A DNA stretch of 64,000 bases from Mesorhizobium sp. INR15 (lineage in GTDB: Bacteria > Pseudomonadota > Alphaproteobacteria > Rhizobiales > Rhizobiaceae): positions 4,164,001 through 4,228,000 of the forward strand of contig NZ_CP045496.1 in assembly GCF_015500075.1 (NCBI RefSeq), given 5' to 3'. Numbering within the stretch: position 1 is the first letter of the stretch; every line of letters starts with the position of its first letter. This document shows, one piece after another, positions 16,931-25,087 of the stretch. The notes under the pieces are model-generated. The model did no database searches, was not told the DNA's origin, and saw nothing but the letters and a program-made list of their open reading frames with translations. Both the position numbers and the translations under genes were made by a program.

Positions 16931-17434
16931 TCAAAGATCGGCTGGGGTCAGGAAAGCTTCGAGATAGCCCGCGCCCTGGGCCGCATGTGCCAGATCGTCG
17001 TCGAAGCGGACGACTGCAAGTCCGGAGGTTGGGAAGCCGTGGTTCAGCATCGCCTTGGCTGTCTGTTCACCATCGCCTGAAATCGCCATGGCCAGATCTT
17101 CCGTCATCGGGTTGTGGCCGATGACCAGCAATGATCCGGTTCCGCCATTGTTGCGGATAGTGGCCAGATAGCCGGCGGCATCCTCGCTGTAGAGCGTGTC
17201 GAAGAACAGCACACGGCCAGTGTCCGTCTGGCCCGCCACACCCTCAAGGGTTTCCTTCGCGCGCTTTGCATTGGAGCAAAGAGTGAGGTCGGGAACATAG
17301 CCCCTGTCGCGCATGGCCGCGCCCATCATCTCGGCGTCGGTGCGGCCCGAGGCATCCAGCGGGCGATCAAAATCACGGATACCGGGCAGTGCCCATCCGG
17401 CCTTGGCATGCCTCAACAGATAAAGTCTGCTCAC
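16931..17434 (-). CDS. SixA-type histidine phosphatase family protein
   Basis: The 167-aa protein starts (M)SRLYLLRHAKAGWA; the RHxK/G motif near His9 is the catalytic phosphohistidine of the histidine phosphatase superfamily, and GSLLVIGHNPMTEDLA supplies the second conserved His. SixA in E. coli dephosphorylates phospho-His on Hpt domains and NPr, so a phospho-His substrate is plausible but not shown. The start is GTG at 17434 with GGAGG four nt upstream; the longer frame to 17497 would put non-homologous residues before the RHAK motif. Confidence 0.9.
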   Translation of the reverse strand: MSRLYLLRHAKAGWALPGIRDFDRPLDASGRTDAEMMGAAMRDRGYVPDLTLCSNAKRAKETLEGVAGQTDTGRVLFFDTLYSEDAAGYLATIRNNGGTGSLLVIGHNPMTEDLAMAISGDGEQTAKAMLNHGFPTSGLAVVRFDDDLAHAAQGAGYLEAFLTPADL

Positions 17435-17683
17435 TGAACCTCCATTGGAGCCAAGCCGCCATTTCGGGATTAGCCACGAGAAAGCCCGTGCGCACAATGG
17501 CTCATGCCCGCCAAATCCACCGAATCATGTGCGAAGCGGACCAAGCCGTTGCGGTAAAAGGCGTCGCGTTGTGCTGACCCTCCGGACATTAACAATTGCG
17601 TGAGACGAAGGCCGATTGCGCTTGTGCAGGCGTTGAGCGGCGAATATATAGGCCCAAAATTTGGGGCAGTTTGGGTGAGTCGA

Positions 17684-18100
17684 ATGAACGACATCGTTAC
17701 CGCCGATTACGTACCCTCCGAAGACGAGCCGTTTATGAATGAACGGCAGAAATCATACTTCCGCCTGAAGCTCGTCACCTGGAAGAATGACATATTGCGC
17801 GAAGCGCGCGAAACGCTCGAAATCCTGCAGCAGGAAAACGCCAACCATCCCGATCTGGCTGATCGTGCATCGTCTGAAACCGACCGCGCCATCGAACTGC
17901 GCGCCCGTGATCGTCAGCGCAAGCTCATTTCCAAGATCGATTCGGCGCTGCAGCGCATCGACGAAGGCACTTACGGCTATTGCGAGGAAACCGGTGAGCC
18001 GATCGCGTTGAAGCGGCTTGACGCACGTCCGATCGCGACCTTGTCGATCGAAGCGCAAGAGCGCCACGAACGCCGCGAAAAAGTCTATCGCGACGACTGA
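17684..18100 (+). CDS. dksA: RNA polymerase-binding transcription factor DksA
   Basis: The 138-aa protein has the coiled-coil tip region (ASSETDRAIELRARDRQRK) and the C-terminal YGYCEETGEPIALKRLDARP followed by EAQERHERREKVYRDD. DksA enters the RNA polymerase secondary channel and potentiates ppGpp at stringently controlled promoters. Only one of the four canonical zinc-finger cysteines (YGYCE) is present; the later ATLSIEAQE has Ser where others have Cys. This is the form seen in several alphaproteobacteria. The start is the ATG at 17684 with GGTGAG upstream. A strong terminator follows. Confidence 0.95.
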   Translation: MNDIVTADYVPSEDEPFMNERQKSYFRLKLVTWKNDILREARETLEILQQENANHPDLADRASSETDRAIELRARDRQRKLISKIDSALQRIDEGTYGYCEETGEPIALKRLDARPIATLSIEAQERHERREKVYRDD

Positions 18101-18128
18101 CGCAAACGAACATCTTTGTTGATTTTGA

Positions 18129-18157
18129 AATGGCCGGTTTTTCCGGCCATTTTCTTT
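18129..18157 (+). terminator. Intrinsic terminator of dksA
   Basis: AATGGCCGG pairs perfectly with CCGGCCATT around a TTTTT loop, followed by TTCTTTT. It begins 29 bp after the dksA stop codon. Confidence 0.92.
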
Positions 18158-18218
18158 TGGAACACCATATTTTCTTGCGGGAAGGTCCCGGCCCTTCGAG
18201 CCTATACGTCGCTCGCTG

Positions 18219-18959
18219 CTATCTCTTCTGGCTCGAGAGTTCGCCCAGCAGCTTGGTCATTTCGTCGTCCAGTGACGGCGGTGCCTTTGGCGCAGGCTTG
18301 CTCACGGGGCTTGCCGCGCGCGGCTGTTCGAAGGAGACTTCCAGCTCCTTCATCAGCGTATCATCGATGGAATCCTGCCTTGCCGGCGGCGGAGGCGCAT
18401 GGCGAACGACGTTGGCGTTCGCGGATCCATAGGCGGGCAATGGGGTAACGTTCGTTGACTGGTAGCTCTGTGTTGCCGGTTTTGGTGCCGGCGCGGGCGC
18501 GGATGTCACCTGACGGGGGCGAGCAGGGGGCGGCGCCGCATTCACAGGCTGTGGAGCAGGTGCTTGTCTCGCCGGGGCGGCAGCCGGAGCCTGAGGCGGC
18601 CGCGGCTTTGGCGCGGGAACTGGTTGCAGGCCGCTGTCGCCGGTCAGGGCCGGGCGGCGTGACGCTGAAAGCCTGATGTCGCGTTCGACGACCACGTCGG
18701 TCGGTCCGCCAATCAAAATCAGGTGCTCGATGTCGTCGCGGCGCACCAGCACCAGCCGGCGATGGCTGTCGACGGCGGTCGCGTCCATGACTGCCAGCCG
18801 CGTCTTGCGGTTCCTGCCGCCGGCGACAAAGGTTCCAAATGTCAGATTGCGGACAAGCTTGATGATGACGAGAACGATGACCAGCAGGACAAGCGCTGCA
18901 AACGTCCACAGCAGCGCCGCAGCATATCCGGGACCCGCCACGCTATCCAGCCATTGCAT
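18219..18959 (-). CDS. FliO-like single-pass membrane protein
   Basis: The 246-aa protein starts MQWLDSVAGPGYAAALLWTF with one membrane helix (AALVLLVIVLVIIKLV), then a short basic domain NRKTRLAVMDATAVDSHRRLVLVRRDDIEHLILIG typical of the FliO family. A long Pro/Ala-rich tail follows. FliO stabilises FliP during assembly of the flagellar export gate. The window has no other flagellar genes, and many rhizobial FliO-like proteins of unknown role exist outside flagellar clusters, so an export-gate role is uncertain. The ATG at 18959 has GGGGGC upstream. It diverges from cckA, 222 bp apart. Confidence 0.7.
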   Translation of the reverse strand: MQWLDSVAGPGYAAALLWTFAALVLLVIVLVIIKLVRNLTFGTFVAGGRNRKTRLAVMDATAVDSHRRLVLVRRDDIEHLILIGGPTDVVVERDIRLSASRRPALTGDSGLQPVPAPKPRPPQAPAAAPARQAPAPQPVNAAPPPARPRQVTSAPAPAPKPATQSYQSTNVTPLPAYGSANANVVRHAPPPPARQDSIDDTLMKELEVSFEQPRAASPVSKPAPKAPPSLDDEMTKLLGELSSQKR

Positions 18960-19181
18960 TTGTGCCCCCTGACGCGCCCTTTGAAGAGAGGCGACACTAG
19001 ACCGTTGCGGCGGGCTACCGCAAGTTGCCATCACGCTTCATGAACAGCTTGAAACCCCCTGACTGAAACAACATCATTTTTAATGGTCATTTGCCGCCTA
19101 GGCCTTTTCCGGACTAGGAGAATGTGATTCAACCGGTCCGGGGCAGGTGTCGGAACACCGGAATTCACGAGCAGGGGGCAC

Positions 19182-21755
19182 ATGGCCAAGGAAACGCGCG
19201 GCGATTTCTACCCAGTACCTATCGTCGACCAGAATACGCGACCTGGAGCGGTTGCCCGGCTCATCATCTTCATCGTCGTCCTGACAGGCGCGGCCATTGT
19301 TTTCGGCCTGTTTCGTGAGCGCCTCGGCGATCCGTTCCTGCTTGGAATGCTCGGCGTCCTGGCCATGATCGGCGTTGGCTTCCTGTTTGCCACGGCGATC
19401 GGTTTCGTGCAGGTCGCGCCACGCTCTACCGGCGACGAATTGTCAAAGGCGTTCGTTGATTCGATGTCGCAGGGGCTTCTCGTCACGGACACCAAGGGCC
19501 GTGTCATCTACGCCAATCGGGCTTATGCCGAGATGACGGGGGCCGCGACGGCGACTGATCTGAAAACGGTCGAGGGGCTGCTTTCCGACGTTCCCGAGGC
19601 TTCGGTGACCATTTACCGGCTGGCGTCGGGTTTGCGCGACGGCCAGCCGGGCGACGGCGAGTTCCGGCTCGCGCAATCGATACGGCCCGGCGCCGAGCCA
19701 GGCGCCCGCTGGTATCGGGCGCGCGCCCGCGCCTTCAATATTCCCGGGCAGCGACTGCCCATGCTTGCCTGGCAGCTTGCCGACATCTCGCAGGAGCGGG
19801 CCGAGCAGGAACGGTTCTTTCTTGATCTGCAAAAGGCCATCGACCATCTCGACCACGCGCCGGCCGGGTTCTTCTCCGCCGACCAGGAAGGCCGCGTCAC
19901 CTATATCAATGCGACACTCGCGGAATGGCTGGGCATCGACCTTGCCAGTTTCACGCCCGGTGCGGTCGCGCTGCCGGACATCGTTGCCGGCGACGGCATG
20001 GCGCTGGTACGTTCTGTCAAGGCCGACCCCGGCACGACGCGCAACGCGGTCATCGATCTCGACCTGACAAAGATGACCGGCGAGGCACTGCCGGTACGCT
20101 TCATGCACCGCGTTTCGGCCAGCCGCGAAGGGCTCAACGGCCCGACGCGCACGATCGTGCTGAACCGGACCCAGGGCGAAGACGCTTCCGCCGATCTGCG
20201 CGCTTCGGAAGTGCGCTTCACCCGCTTCTTCAATTCGACGCCGATGGCGATTGCCGGCGTTGACCATGAAGGCCGCATTCTGCGCACCAATGCGCCGTTC
20301 CTGTCGCTGTTCTCTTCCGTCGTGGATAGGGATGCCGTCGATCGCCGCGTGCGGCTCGACACAGTCATCCACGACCGCGACCGGCCGGCCTTTGCCGCTG
20401 CTTTCGAAAAGGCACGGCAACGGCAGGCCGATATCGAGCCGATCGACACGCTGCTGCCCGGCAATGACGAGCGGCACATACGCTTCTACGTCAATGCGGT
20501 CGCCGATGGCACCGGCGGCGAAGGCGCTGAAGAGTCGGCCATTGTCTATGCCGTCGAGACAACCGAGCAGAAGGCTCTCGAGGGGCAGATGGCGCAGAGC
20601 CAGAAGATGCAGGCAGTCGGCCAGCTTGCAGGCGGCATTGCGCATGACTTTAACAATGTGCTGACCGCCATCATCATGGCGTCGGACCTGCTGTTGACCA
20701 ATCACCGCCCGTCGGATCCGTCTTTCCCGGACATCATGAACATCAAGCAGAACGCCAATCGGGCGGCTTCGCTGGTGCGGCAGTTGCTGGCCTTCTCGCG
20801 CAAGCAGACGCTGCGGCCCGAAGTGCTCAACCTGACCGATGTGCTCGCCGATATCAGAATGCTGCTGGCTCGCCTTGTCGGCAACGATATCAAATTGAAA
20901 GTCGACCATGGCCGCGACCTGTGGCCGGTCAAGGTCGATATCGGCCAGTTCGAACAGGTCGTGGTCAATCTGGCGGTCAATGCACGCGATGCGATGCCGT
21001 CGGGGGGCGATCTCACTGTGCGCACCCGCAACGTGACGGCGGAAGAGTGCAAGACCTTCTCCTATCGCGAATTGACCCCGGCCGACTATGTCGTGGTCGA
21101 AGTCGAGGATACGGGCAGCGGCATCACGCCCGAGGTGCTGAAGAAGATCTTCGAGCCCTTCTTCACCACCAAGGAAGTCGGCAAGGGCACCGGCCTTGGC
21201 CTTTCCATGGTCTACGGCATTATCAAGCAGACCGGCGGCTTCATCTTCTGCGATTCCGAAGTCGGCAAAGGCACGGTTTTCCGCATCTTCCTGCCTCGCC
21301 ACATCGCGGAAGCGAAAAAGGCCGGCGAACCCGGCGAAATGCCCGCGGTGCCGGCCAAGGTCGCCGATGTGGCCAAGGATCTGTCGGGATCGGCGACGGT
21401 CCTGCTCGTCGAGGACGAGGATGCGGTGCGCATGGGCGGCATGCGGGCGCTGACCTCGCGTGGCTATACCGTGCATGAAGCGTCGTCGGGCGTCGAGGCG
21501 CTGGAAGTGTTCGAGGCTTTGGGCGGCAAGGTGGACATCGTCGTCTCCGACGTGGTGATGCCCGAAATGGACGGCCCGACGCTGCTAGGTGAATTGCGCA
21601 AACGGCAGCCGGATATCAAGTTCGTCTTCGTGTCCGGTTATGCCGAAGACGCATTCGCCAGAAACCTGCCGGCGGATGCGCATTTCGGCTTCCTGCCGAA
21701 ACCGTTCTCGCTCAAGCAGCTGGCAACGATCGTCAAGGATGTGCTGGAGTCTTAG
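19182..21755 (+). CDS. cckA: Cell-cycle hybrid sensor histidine kinase CckA
   Basis: The 857-aa protein has two N-terminal membrane helices (residues about 26-75), PAS domains from about 90 to 460, a HisKA domain GGIAHDFNN with phospho-acceptor His488, an ATPase domain (VVNLAVNARDAMPSGG; GTGLGLSMVYGIIKQTGG) and a C-terminal receiver whose acceptor is Asp790 (VVSDVVMPEMDG). This order matches CckA, which feeds phosphate through ChpT to CtrA and CpdR to control alphaproteobacterial division. It is monocistronic, with GGGGGC before the ATG. ChpT and CtrA genes are not in this window. Confidence 0.95.
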   Translation: MAKETRGDFYPVPIVDQNTRPGAVARLIIFIVVLTGAAIVFGLFRERLGDPFLLGMLGVLAMIGVGFLFATAIGFVQVAPRSTGDELSKAFVDSMSQGLLVTDTKGRVIYANRAYAEMTGAATATDLKTVEGLLSDVPEASVTIYRLASGLRDGQPGDGEFRLAQSIRPGAEPGARWYRARARAFNIPGQRLPMLAWQLADISQERAEQERFFLDLQKAIDHLDHAPAGFFSADQEGRVTYINATLAEWLGIDLASFTPGAVALPDIVAGDGMALVRSVKADPGTTRNAVIDLDLTKMTGEALPVRFMHRVSASREGLNGPTRTIVLNRTQGEDASADLRASEVRFTRFFNSTPMAIAGVDHEGRILRTNAPFLSLFSSVVDRDAVDRRVRLDTVIHDRDRPAFAAAFEKARQRQADIEPIDTLLPGNDERHIRFYVNAVADGTGGEGAEESAIVYAVETTEQKALEGQMAQSQKMQAVGQLAGGIAHDFNNVLTAIIMASDLLLTNHRPSDPSFPDIMNIKQNANRAASLVRQLLAFSRKQTLRPEVLNLTDVLADIRMLLARLVGNDIKLKVDHGRDLWPVKVDIGQFEQVVVNLAVNARDAMPSGGDLTVRTRNVTAEECKTFSYRELTPADYVVVEVEDTGSGITPEVLKKIFEPFFTTKEVGKGTGLGLSMVYGIIKQTGGFIFCDSEVGKGTVFRIFLPRHIAEAKKAGEPGEMPAVPAKVADVAKDLSGSATVLLVEDEDAVRMGGMRALTSRGYTVHEASSGVEALEVFEALGGKVDIVVSDVVMPEMDGPTLLGELRKRQPDIKFVFVSGYAEDAFARNLPADAHFGFLPKPFSLKQLATIVKDVLES

Positions 21756-21773
21756 GGCGGCTCATCTTTTTTT

Positions 21774-21823
21774 GACGCAATTCCGGACGGAAAGCAGTTT
21801 CACACTTTCCCGGAATCGCTTTG
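21774..21823. repeat. Palindromic intergenic repeat, same family as 11032-11085
   Basis: The sequence begins GACGCAATTCCGGACGGAAA and ends CACTTTCCCGGAATCGC, so GCAATTCCGG pairs imperfectly with CCGGAATCGC. It matches the right half of the element at 10981-11085 with few differences. It sits 19 bp after the cckA stop, between convergent genes, where it could act as a bidirectional hairpin. Confidence 0.85.
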
Positions 21824-21832
21824 GATGCCGGT

Positions 21833-22141
21833 TCAGGCCGCCGCCCGCTGTTTTGGCACGGCCGGTTCTTCCATGCCCGGCCGATGGCCGCGCAGATAGA
21901 GCGCGCAAGTTGTGCGCAGCATGGAGGCGAAGTTCGGGATCGCGCCGTTGATCTCGATGGCTTCATCATAAAGCTTCGAGATGAATTTTGGTGTCGTCAG
22001 GTTCTGGTTGTCGGCGATTTCATCCAGCAATTCCCAGAAGGTCGCTTCCAGCTGGATGCTGGTCGAATGTCCGTCAATGCGGATCGACCGGTTGATCTGG
22101 CGATAGCCTTCGGGGTCCTGGCCCGCAAACACCCTGCACAT
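21833..22141 (-). CDS. Ribbon-helix-helix domain protein
   Basis: The 102-aa protein has one domain with a beta-strand RSIRIDGHSTSIQLEATFWELLDEIADNQNLTTPKFISKLYDEA pattern (strand, then two helices), characteristic of the alphaproteobacterial Ribbon_helix family of predicted DNA-binding proteins. It is preceded by AGGAGG eight nt before the ATG. No toxin gene is adjacent, so it is more likely a small regulator than an antitoxin. Its target is unknown. It is convergent with cckA and divergent from the glyoxalase gene. Confidence 0.85.
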   Translation of the reverse strand: MCRVFAGQDPEGYRQINRSIRIDGHSTSIQLEATFWELLDEIADNQNLTTPKFISKLYDEAIEINGAIPNFASMLRTTCALYLRGHRPGMEEPAVPKQRAAA

Positions 22142-22365
22142 CCGGCAAACCTCCTATGCTTGTTGGTCTTGGGCGGCAGGCCCGTGGACGCCGCGAGACC
22201 CACTTCCAGAAATTACTTTCCGGTAAAAAGGCCGGAACGGCAATCGGACTTTCGTCCCTATCCGGATCAGCGGAATTTCAGTCTTCGCGCACGTGGTAAC
22301 CGGCTGCCACCACCTTTTGCCCGAGCCGCCCATAATCACTCCCGTCCAGCACGGCGGAGACTGAT

Positions 22366-22761
22366 TTGGCAAAGGCGATCCATTCGATGATCCGGGTTCT
22401 CGACGAGACCCGATCCGTCCGTTTCTATCAAGCTGCATTCGGGCTCGAAATCGCCGACAGGCTGGACTTCGACACATTCACGCTCATCTATCTCAGCAAT
22501 GCCGAGACCGGGTTCGAACTCGAACTGACCGTCAACAAGGACCGGCAGGAGCCCTATGCGGTCGGTGACGGCTATGGCCACCTCGCGGTGTCGGTCATCG
22601 ATCTTGACGGTGAGCATGATCGCCTCGGCGCGCTTGGCCTCAACCCCAGGAAGATTGTCGAGTTCAACCGCGACGGAACGTTGATCGCCCGCTTCTTCTT
22701 CATCGAGGACCCCGACGGCTACAAGATCGAGGTCCTGCAACGGGGAGGACGGTTTCAATAG
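22366..22761 (+). CDS. gloA: Glyoxalase I (lactoylglutathione lyase), VOC family
   Basis: The 131-aa protein fits Ni-type glyoxalase I, which isomerises the hemithioacetal of methylglyoxal and glutathione to S-lactoylglutathione. His6 (IHSMIRV), a Glu near 51-53 (GFELELT), His72 (GYGHLAV) and Glu122 (GYKIEVL) line up with the four metal ligands of E. coli GloA. RSVRFYQAAFGLE and EDPDGYKIE are the family signatures. The start is a TTG at 22366 with GGAGA upstream; the next Met would remove the first metal ligand. Confidence 0.88.
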   Translation: MAKAIHSMIRVLDETRSVRFYQAAFGLEIADRLDFDTFTLIYLSNAETGFELELTVNKDRQEPYAVGDGYGHLAVSVIDLDGEHDRLGALGLNPRKIVEFNRDGTLIARFFFIEDPDGYKIEVLQRGGRFQ

Positions 22762-22841
22762 GAGGCATCGCAACCGCGCCGCCAGGCGCGGTGCCAGCAA
22801 GGGCGTTCGTCAGGGCGCAAATAGCAAGCAGGGAGGAATAT

Positions 22842-23408
22842 ATGGTCACGATCTATGACAGGAAGCCGATCCAAGACAGGAAGCCGATCCATGACAGGAA
22901 GCCTGGGCTCTCGCGCCGCGAACTTCTCAGACGCGGTGGCATCGGCGCATTGCTCGTCATCTCCGGCAGTGCGGTCATCAGCCCGGAACACGCCTGGGGC
23001 CTCGAAGCCTCCGCACTCAAACCGGAAACAATGGCGACGCTGATCCAGATGGCGCGCGACATCTACCCGCACGATCAGGTCCCCGACAAATATTATGCGA
23101 TCGCGGTCAAGGGCCATGACGATAAGGCCGGCAAGGACGCCGCCTACAAGACCATGATCGAAGAGGGCATCGCCGATCTCGACAAGAAGTCGGGCGAGAC
23201 GGGGTATCGGGGTCTCGGCTGGGAGGACCAGCGTGTCGCGGTGCTCAAGCAGATCGAGCAGGCGCCCTTCTTCCAGGCGATCCGGGGCGGACTGGTCGTC
23301 GGCCTCTACAACCAGAAAGAGGTCTGGCCGATCTTCGGCTACGAGGGCGAAGCCTATTCCAAGGGCGGCTACATCGCGCGCGGTTTCGACGACATCGAAT
23401 GGCTTTGA
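22842..23408 (+). CDS. Tat-exported gluconate 2-dehydrogenase subunit 3-like protein
   Basis: The 188-aa protein has a twin-arginine signal (SRRELLRRGGIGALLVISGS) and a domain containing MARDIYPHDQVPDKYYAIAV and the C-terminal YIARGFDDIEWL of the gluconate 2-dehydrogenase subunit 3 family. These small subunits accompany GMC-type flavoprotein dehydrogenases and help their export. The ATG at 22842 follows GGGAGG by 5 nt. The GMC gene begins 48 bp downstream and lacks its own signal, so the pair is probably co-exported by Tat to the periplasm. The N-terminus carries a short tandem repeat. No cytochrome c subunit is linked. Confidence 0.85.
   Translation: MVTIYDRKPIQDRKPIHDRKPGLSRRELLRRGGIGALLVISGSAVISPEHAWGLEASALKPETMATLIQMARDIYPHDQVPDKYYAIAVKGHDDKAGKDAAYKTMIEEGIADLDKKSGETGYRGLGWEDQRVAVLKQIEQAPFFQAIRGGLVVGLYNQKEVWPIFGYEGEAYSKGGYIARGFDDIEWL
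22857..22904 (+). repeat. 18-bp tandem repeat in the 5' end of the subunit-3 gene
   Basis: The unit GACAGGAAGCCGATCCAA occurs at 22857-22874, again with one change at 22875-22892, and a partial third unit ends at 22904. It encodes DRKPIQ-DRKPIH-DRKP just before the twin-arginine motif. Slippage would change the length of the signal's n-region by six residues without a frameshift. Confidence 0.9.
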
Positions 23409-23456
23409 GCTGCTTCGTCGCGACAACCCACACAACGGAAATCATGGGAGGAAACC

Positions 23457-25028
23457 ATGGCAGCACCATTTGATCTGAAAAACGATGGCGTGGTCGTCAT
23501 CATCGGCTCGGGCGCCGGCGGCGGCACGCTTGGCAATGAACTCGCCCAGAAGGGCATCGACGTCGTCATCCTGGAAGCCGGCGCACGTCACGAATTCGAG
23601 GATTTCATCAACGACGAGTGGGATTCGTTCTCCCAGCTTGCCTGGACGGACAAGCGCACCACGTCGGGCGACTGGCGGGTGGCCAAGGACTTTCCCAATC
23701 TACCGGCCTGGATCGTCAAGTCGGTCGGCGGTTCGACCACACACTGGGCGGGCGCCTCGCTGCGCATACAGGAGCACGAATTCAAGACGCTGACCAACTA
23801 CGGCAAGCTTGAAGGCGCCAACCTGCTCGACTGGCCAATCACTCTGGCCGACCTTGAGCCTTACTATGCCAAGGCCGAAGACAAGATGGGGGTGACGCGC
23901 ACCAACAACATTCCCGGTCTGCCCGGCAACAATAATTTCAAGGTGATGAAGGCCGGTGCCGACAAGCTCGGCTACAAGGAATGCCATACCGGCCGGATGG
24001 CGATCAATTCCGAACCGCGCGACGACCGCAACTCCTGCCAGCAGACCGGGTTCTGCTTCCAGGGCTGCAAATGGGGCGCCAAATGGTCGACGCTCTACAC
24101 CGAAATCCCGAAGGGCGAGGCGACCGGACATCTCGAAGTCCGCCCGAACGCCATGGTGATCAAGATCAACCATGATGATTCAGGCAAGGTGACCGGCGTC
24201 GTTTATGCCGACAAGGACGGCAAACTGCAGGAGCAGAAAGCCCGCATCGTCGCCGTTGCCGGCAACTCGATCGAGAGCCCGCGGCTGTTGCTGAACTCAG
24301 CCTCATCCAAGTTCCCGGATGGTCTGGCGAATTCGTCGGGGCAGGTGGGCAAGAACTACATGCGCCACACCACCGGCTCGGTCTATGCGATCTTCGACAA
24401 GCCGGTGCACATGTATCGCGGCACCACCATGGCCGGCATCATCCGCGATGAGGCACGGCACGACCCGTCACGCGGCTTCGTTGGCGGCTATGAATTCGAG
24501 ACGCTGTCGCTTGGCCTGCCATTCATGGCCGCCTTCCTTGATCCGGGCGGCTGGGGCCGGTCCTTCACCACCGCCCTCGACCATTACGATCATATGGCAG
24601 GCTTGTGGATTGTGGGTGAAGACATGCCGCGCGAGGAAAACCGCATCACGCTGCATGCCGACATGAAGGATGACCACGGCATGCCGATCGCTGATGTGCA
24701 TTTCGACGATCATCCCAACGACACCGCCATGCGCAACCATGCCTACAAGCAAGGCCAGGCACTCTATGCCGCCGTCGGCGCAACCCGGACCTTCCCGACG
24801 CCGCCTTATCCCTCGACGCACAATCTCGGCACCAACCGGATGAGCGAGAAGGCATCCGATGGCGTCGTCAACAAGCATGGCCAGGCGCATGACATCAAGA
24901 ACCTGTTCGTGTCTGACGGCAGCCAGTTCACCACGGGTGCTGCTGAAAATCCGACACTGACGATCGTGTCGCTGGCGATCCGACAGGCCGACTACATCGC
25001 CGAACAGATGTCGGCGAAGACCATCTAG
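23457..25028 (+). CDS. GMC family FAD oxidoreductase (gluconate 2-dehydrogenase large subunit-like)
   Basis: The 523-aa flavoprotein starts with GVVVIIGSGAGGGTLGNELAQKG (FAD GxGxxG) and has SVGGSTTHWAGASLR, the internal GNSIESPRLLLNSASS and a C-terminal THNLGTNRMSEKASDGVVN followed by FVSDGSQFTTGAAENPTLTIVSLA, where the GMC active-site His/Asn region lies. It oxidises an alcohol or sugar in the periplasm and presumably passes electrons to the respiratory chain. It has no signal peptide and depends on the Tat partner upstream. The substrate cannot be read from sequence. Confidence 0.9.
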   Translation: MAAPFDLKNDGVVVIIGSGAGGGTLGNELAQKGIDVVILEAGARHEFEDFINDEWDSFSQLAWTDKRTTSGDWRVAKDFPNLPAWIVKSVGGSTTHWAGASLRIQEHEFKTLTNYGKLEGANLLDWPITLADLEPYYAKAEDKMGVTRTNNIPGLPGNNNFKVMKAGADKLGYKECHTGRMAINSEPRDDRNSCQQTGFCFQGCKWGAKWSTLYTEIPKGEATGHLEVRPNAMVIKINHDDSGKVTGVVYADKDGKLQEQKARIVAVAGNSIESPRLLLNSASSKFPDGLANSSGQVGKNYMRHTTGSVYAIFDKPVHMYRGTTMAGIIRDEARHDPSRGFVGGYEFETLSLGLPFMAAFLDPGGWGRSFTTALDHYDHMAGLWIVGEDMPREENRITLHADMKDDHGMPIADVHFDDHPNDTAMRNHAYKQGQALYAAVGATRTFPTPPYPSTHNLGTNRMSEKASDGVVNKHGQAHDIKNLFVSDGSQFTTGAAENPTLTIVSLAIRQADYIAEQMSAKTI

Positions 25029-25045
25029 CGTCCTCCCGGACTGCT

Positions 25046-25075
25046 GTGCGGAGCGCTCAGGCGCTCCGCACTTTT
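25046..25075. terminator. Intrinsic terminator after the GMC gene
   Basis: GTGCGGAGCGC pairs perfectly with GCGCTCCGCAC around TCAG, followed by TTTTCTT. It lies between the convergent GMC and phoX genes. Confidence 0.93.
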
Positions 25076-25087
25076 CTTAACATGGAG

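Noticed and set aside
19443..21476. 677-codon minus-strand frame opposite cckA
   Set aside because: It runs antisense through the PAS, kinase and receiver domains of cckA and has the His/Arg/Asp-rich composition of a shadow.
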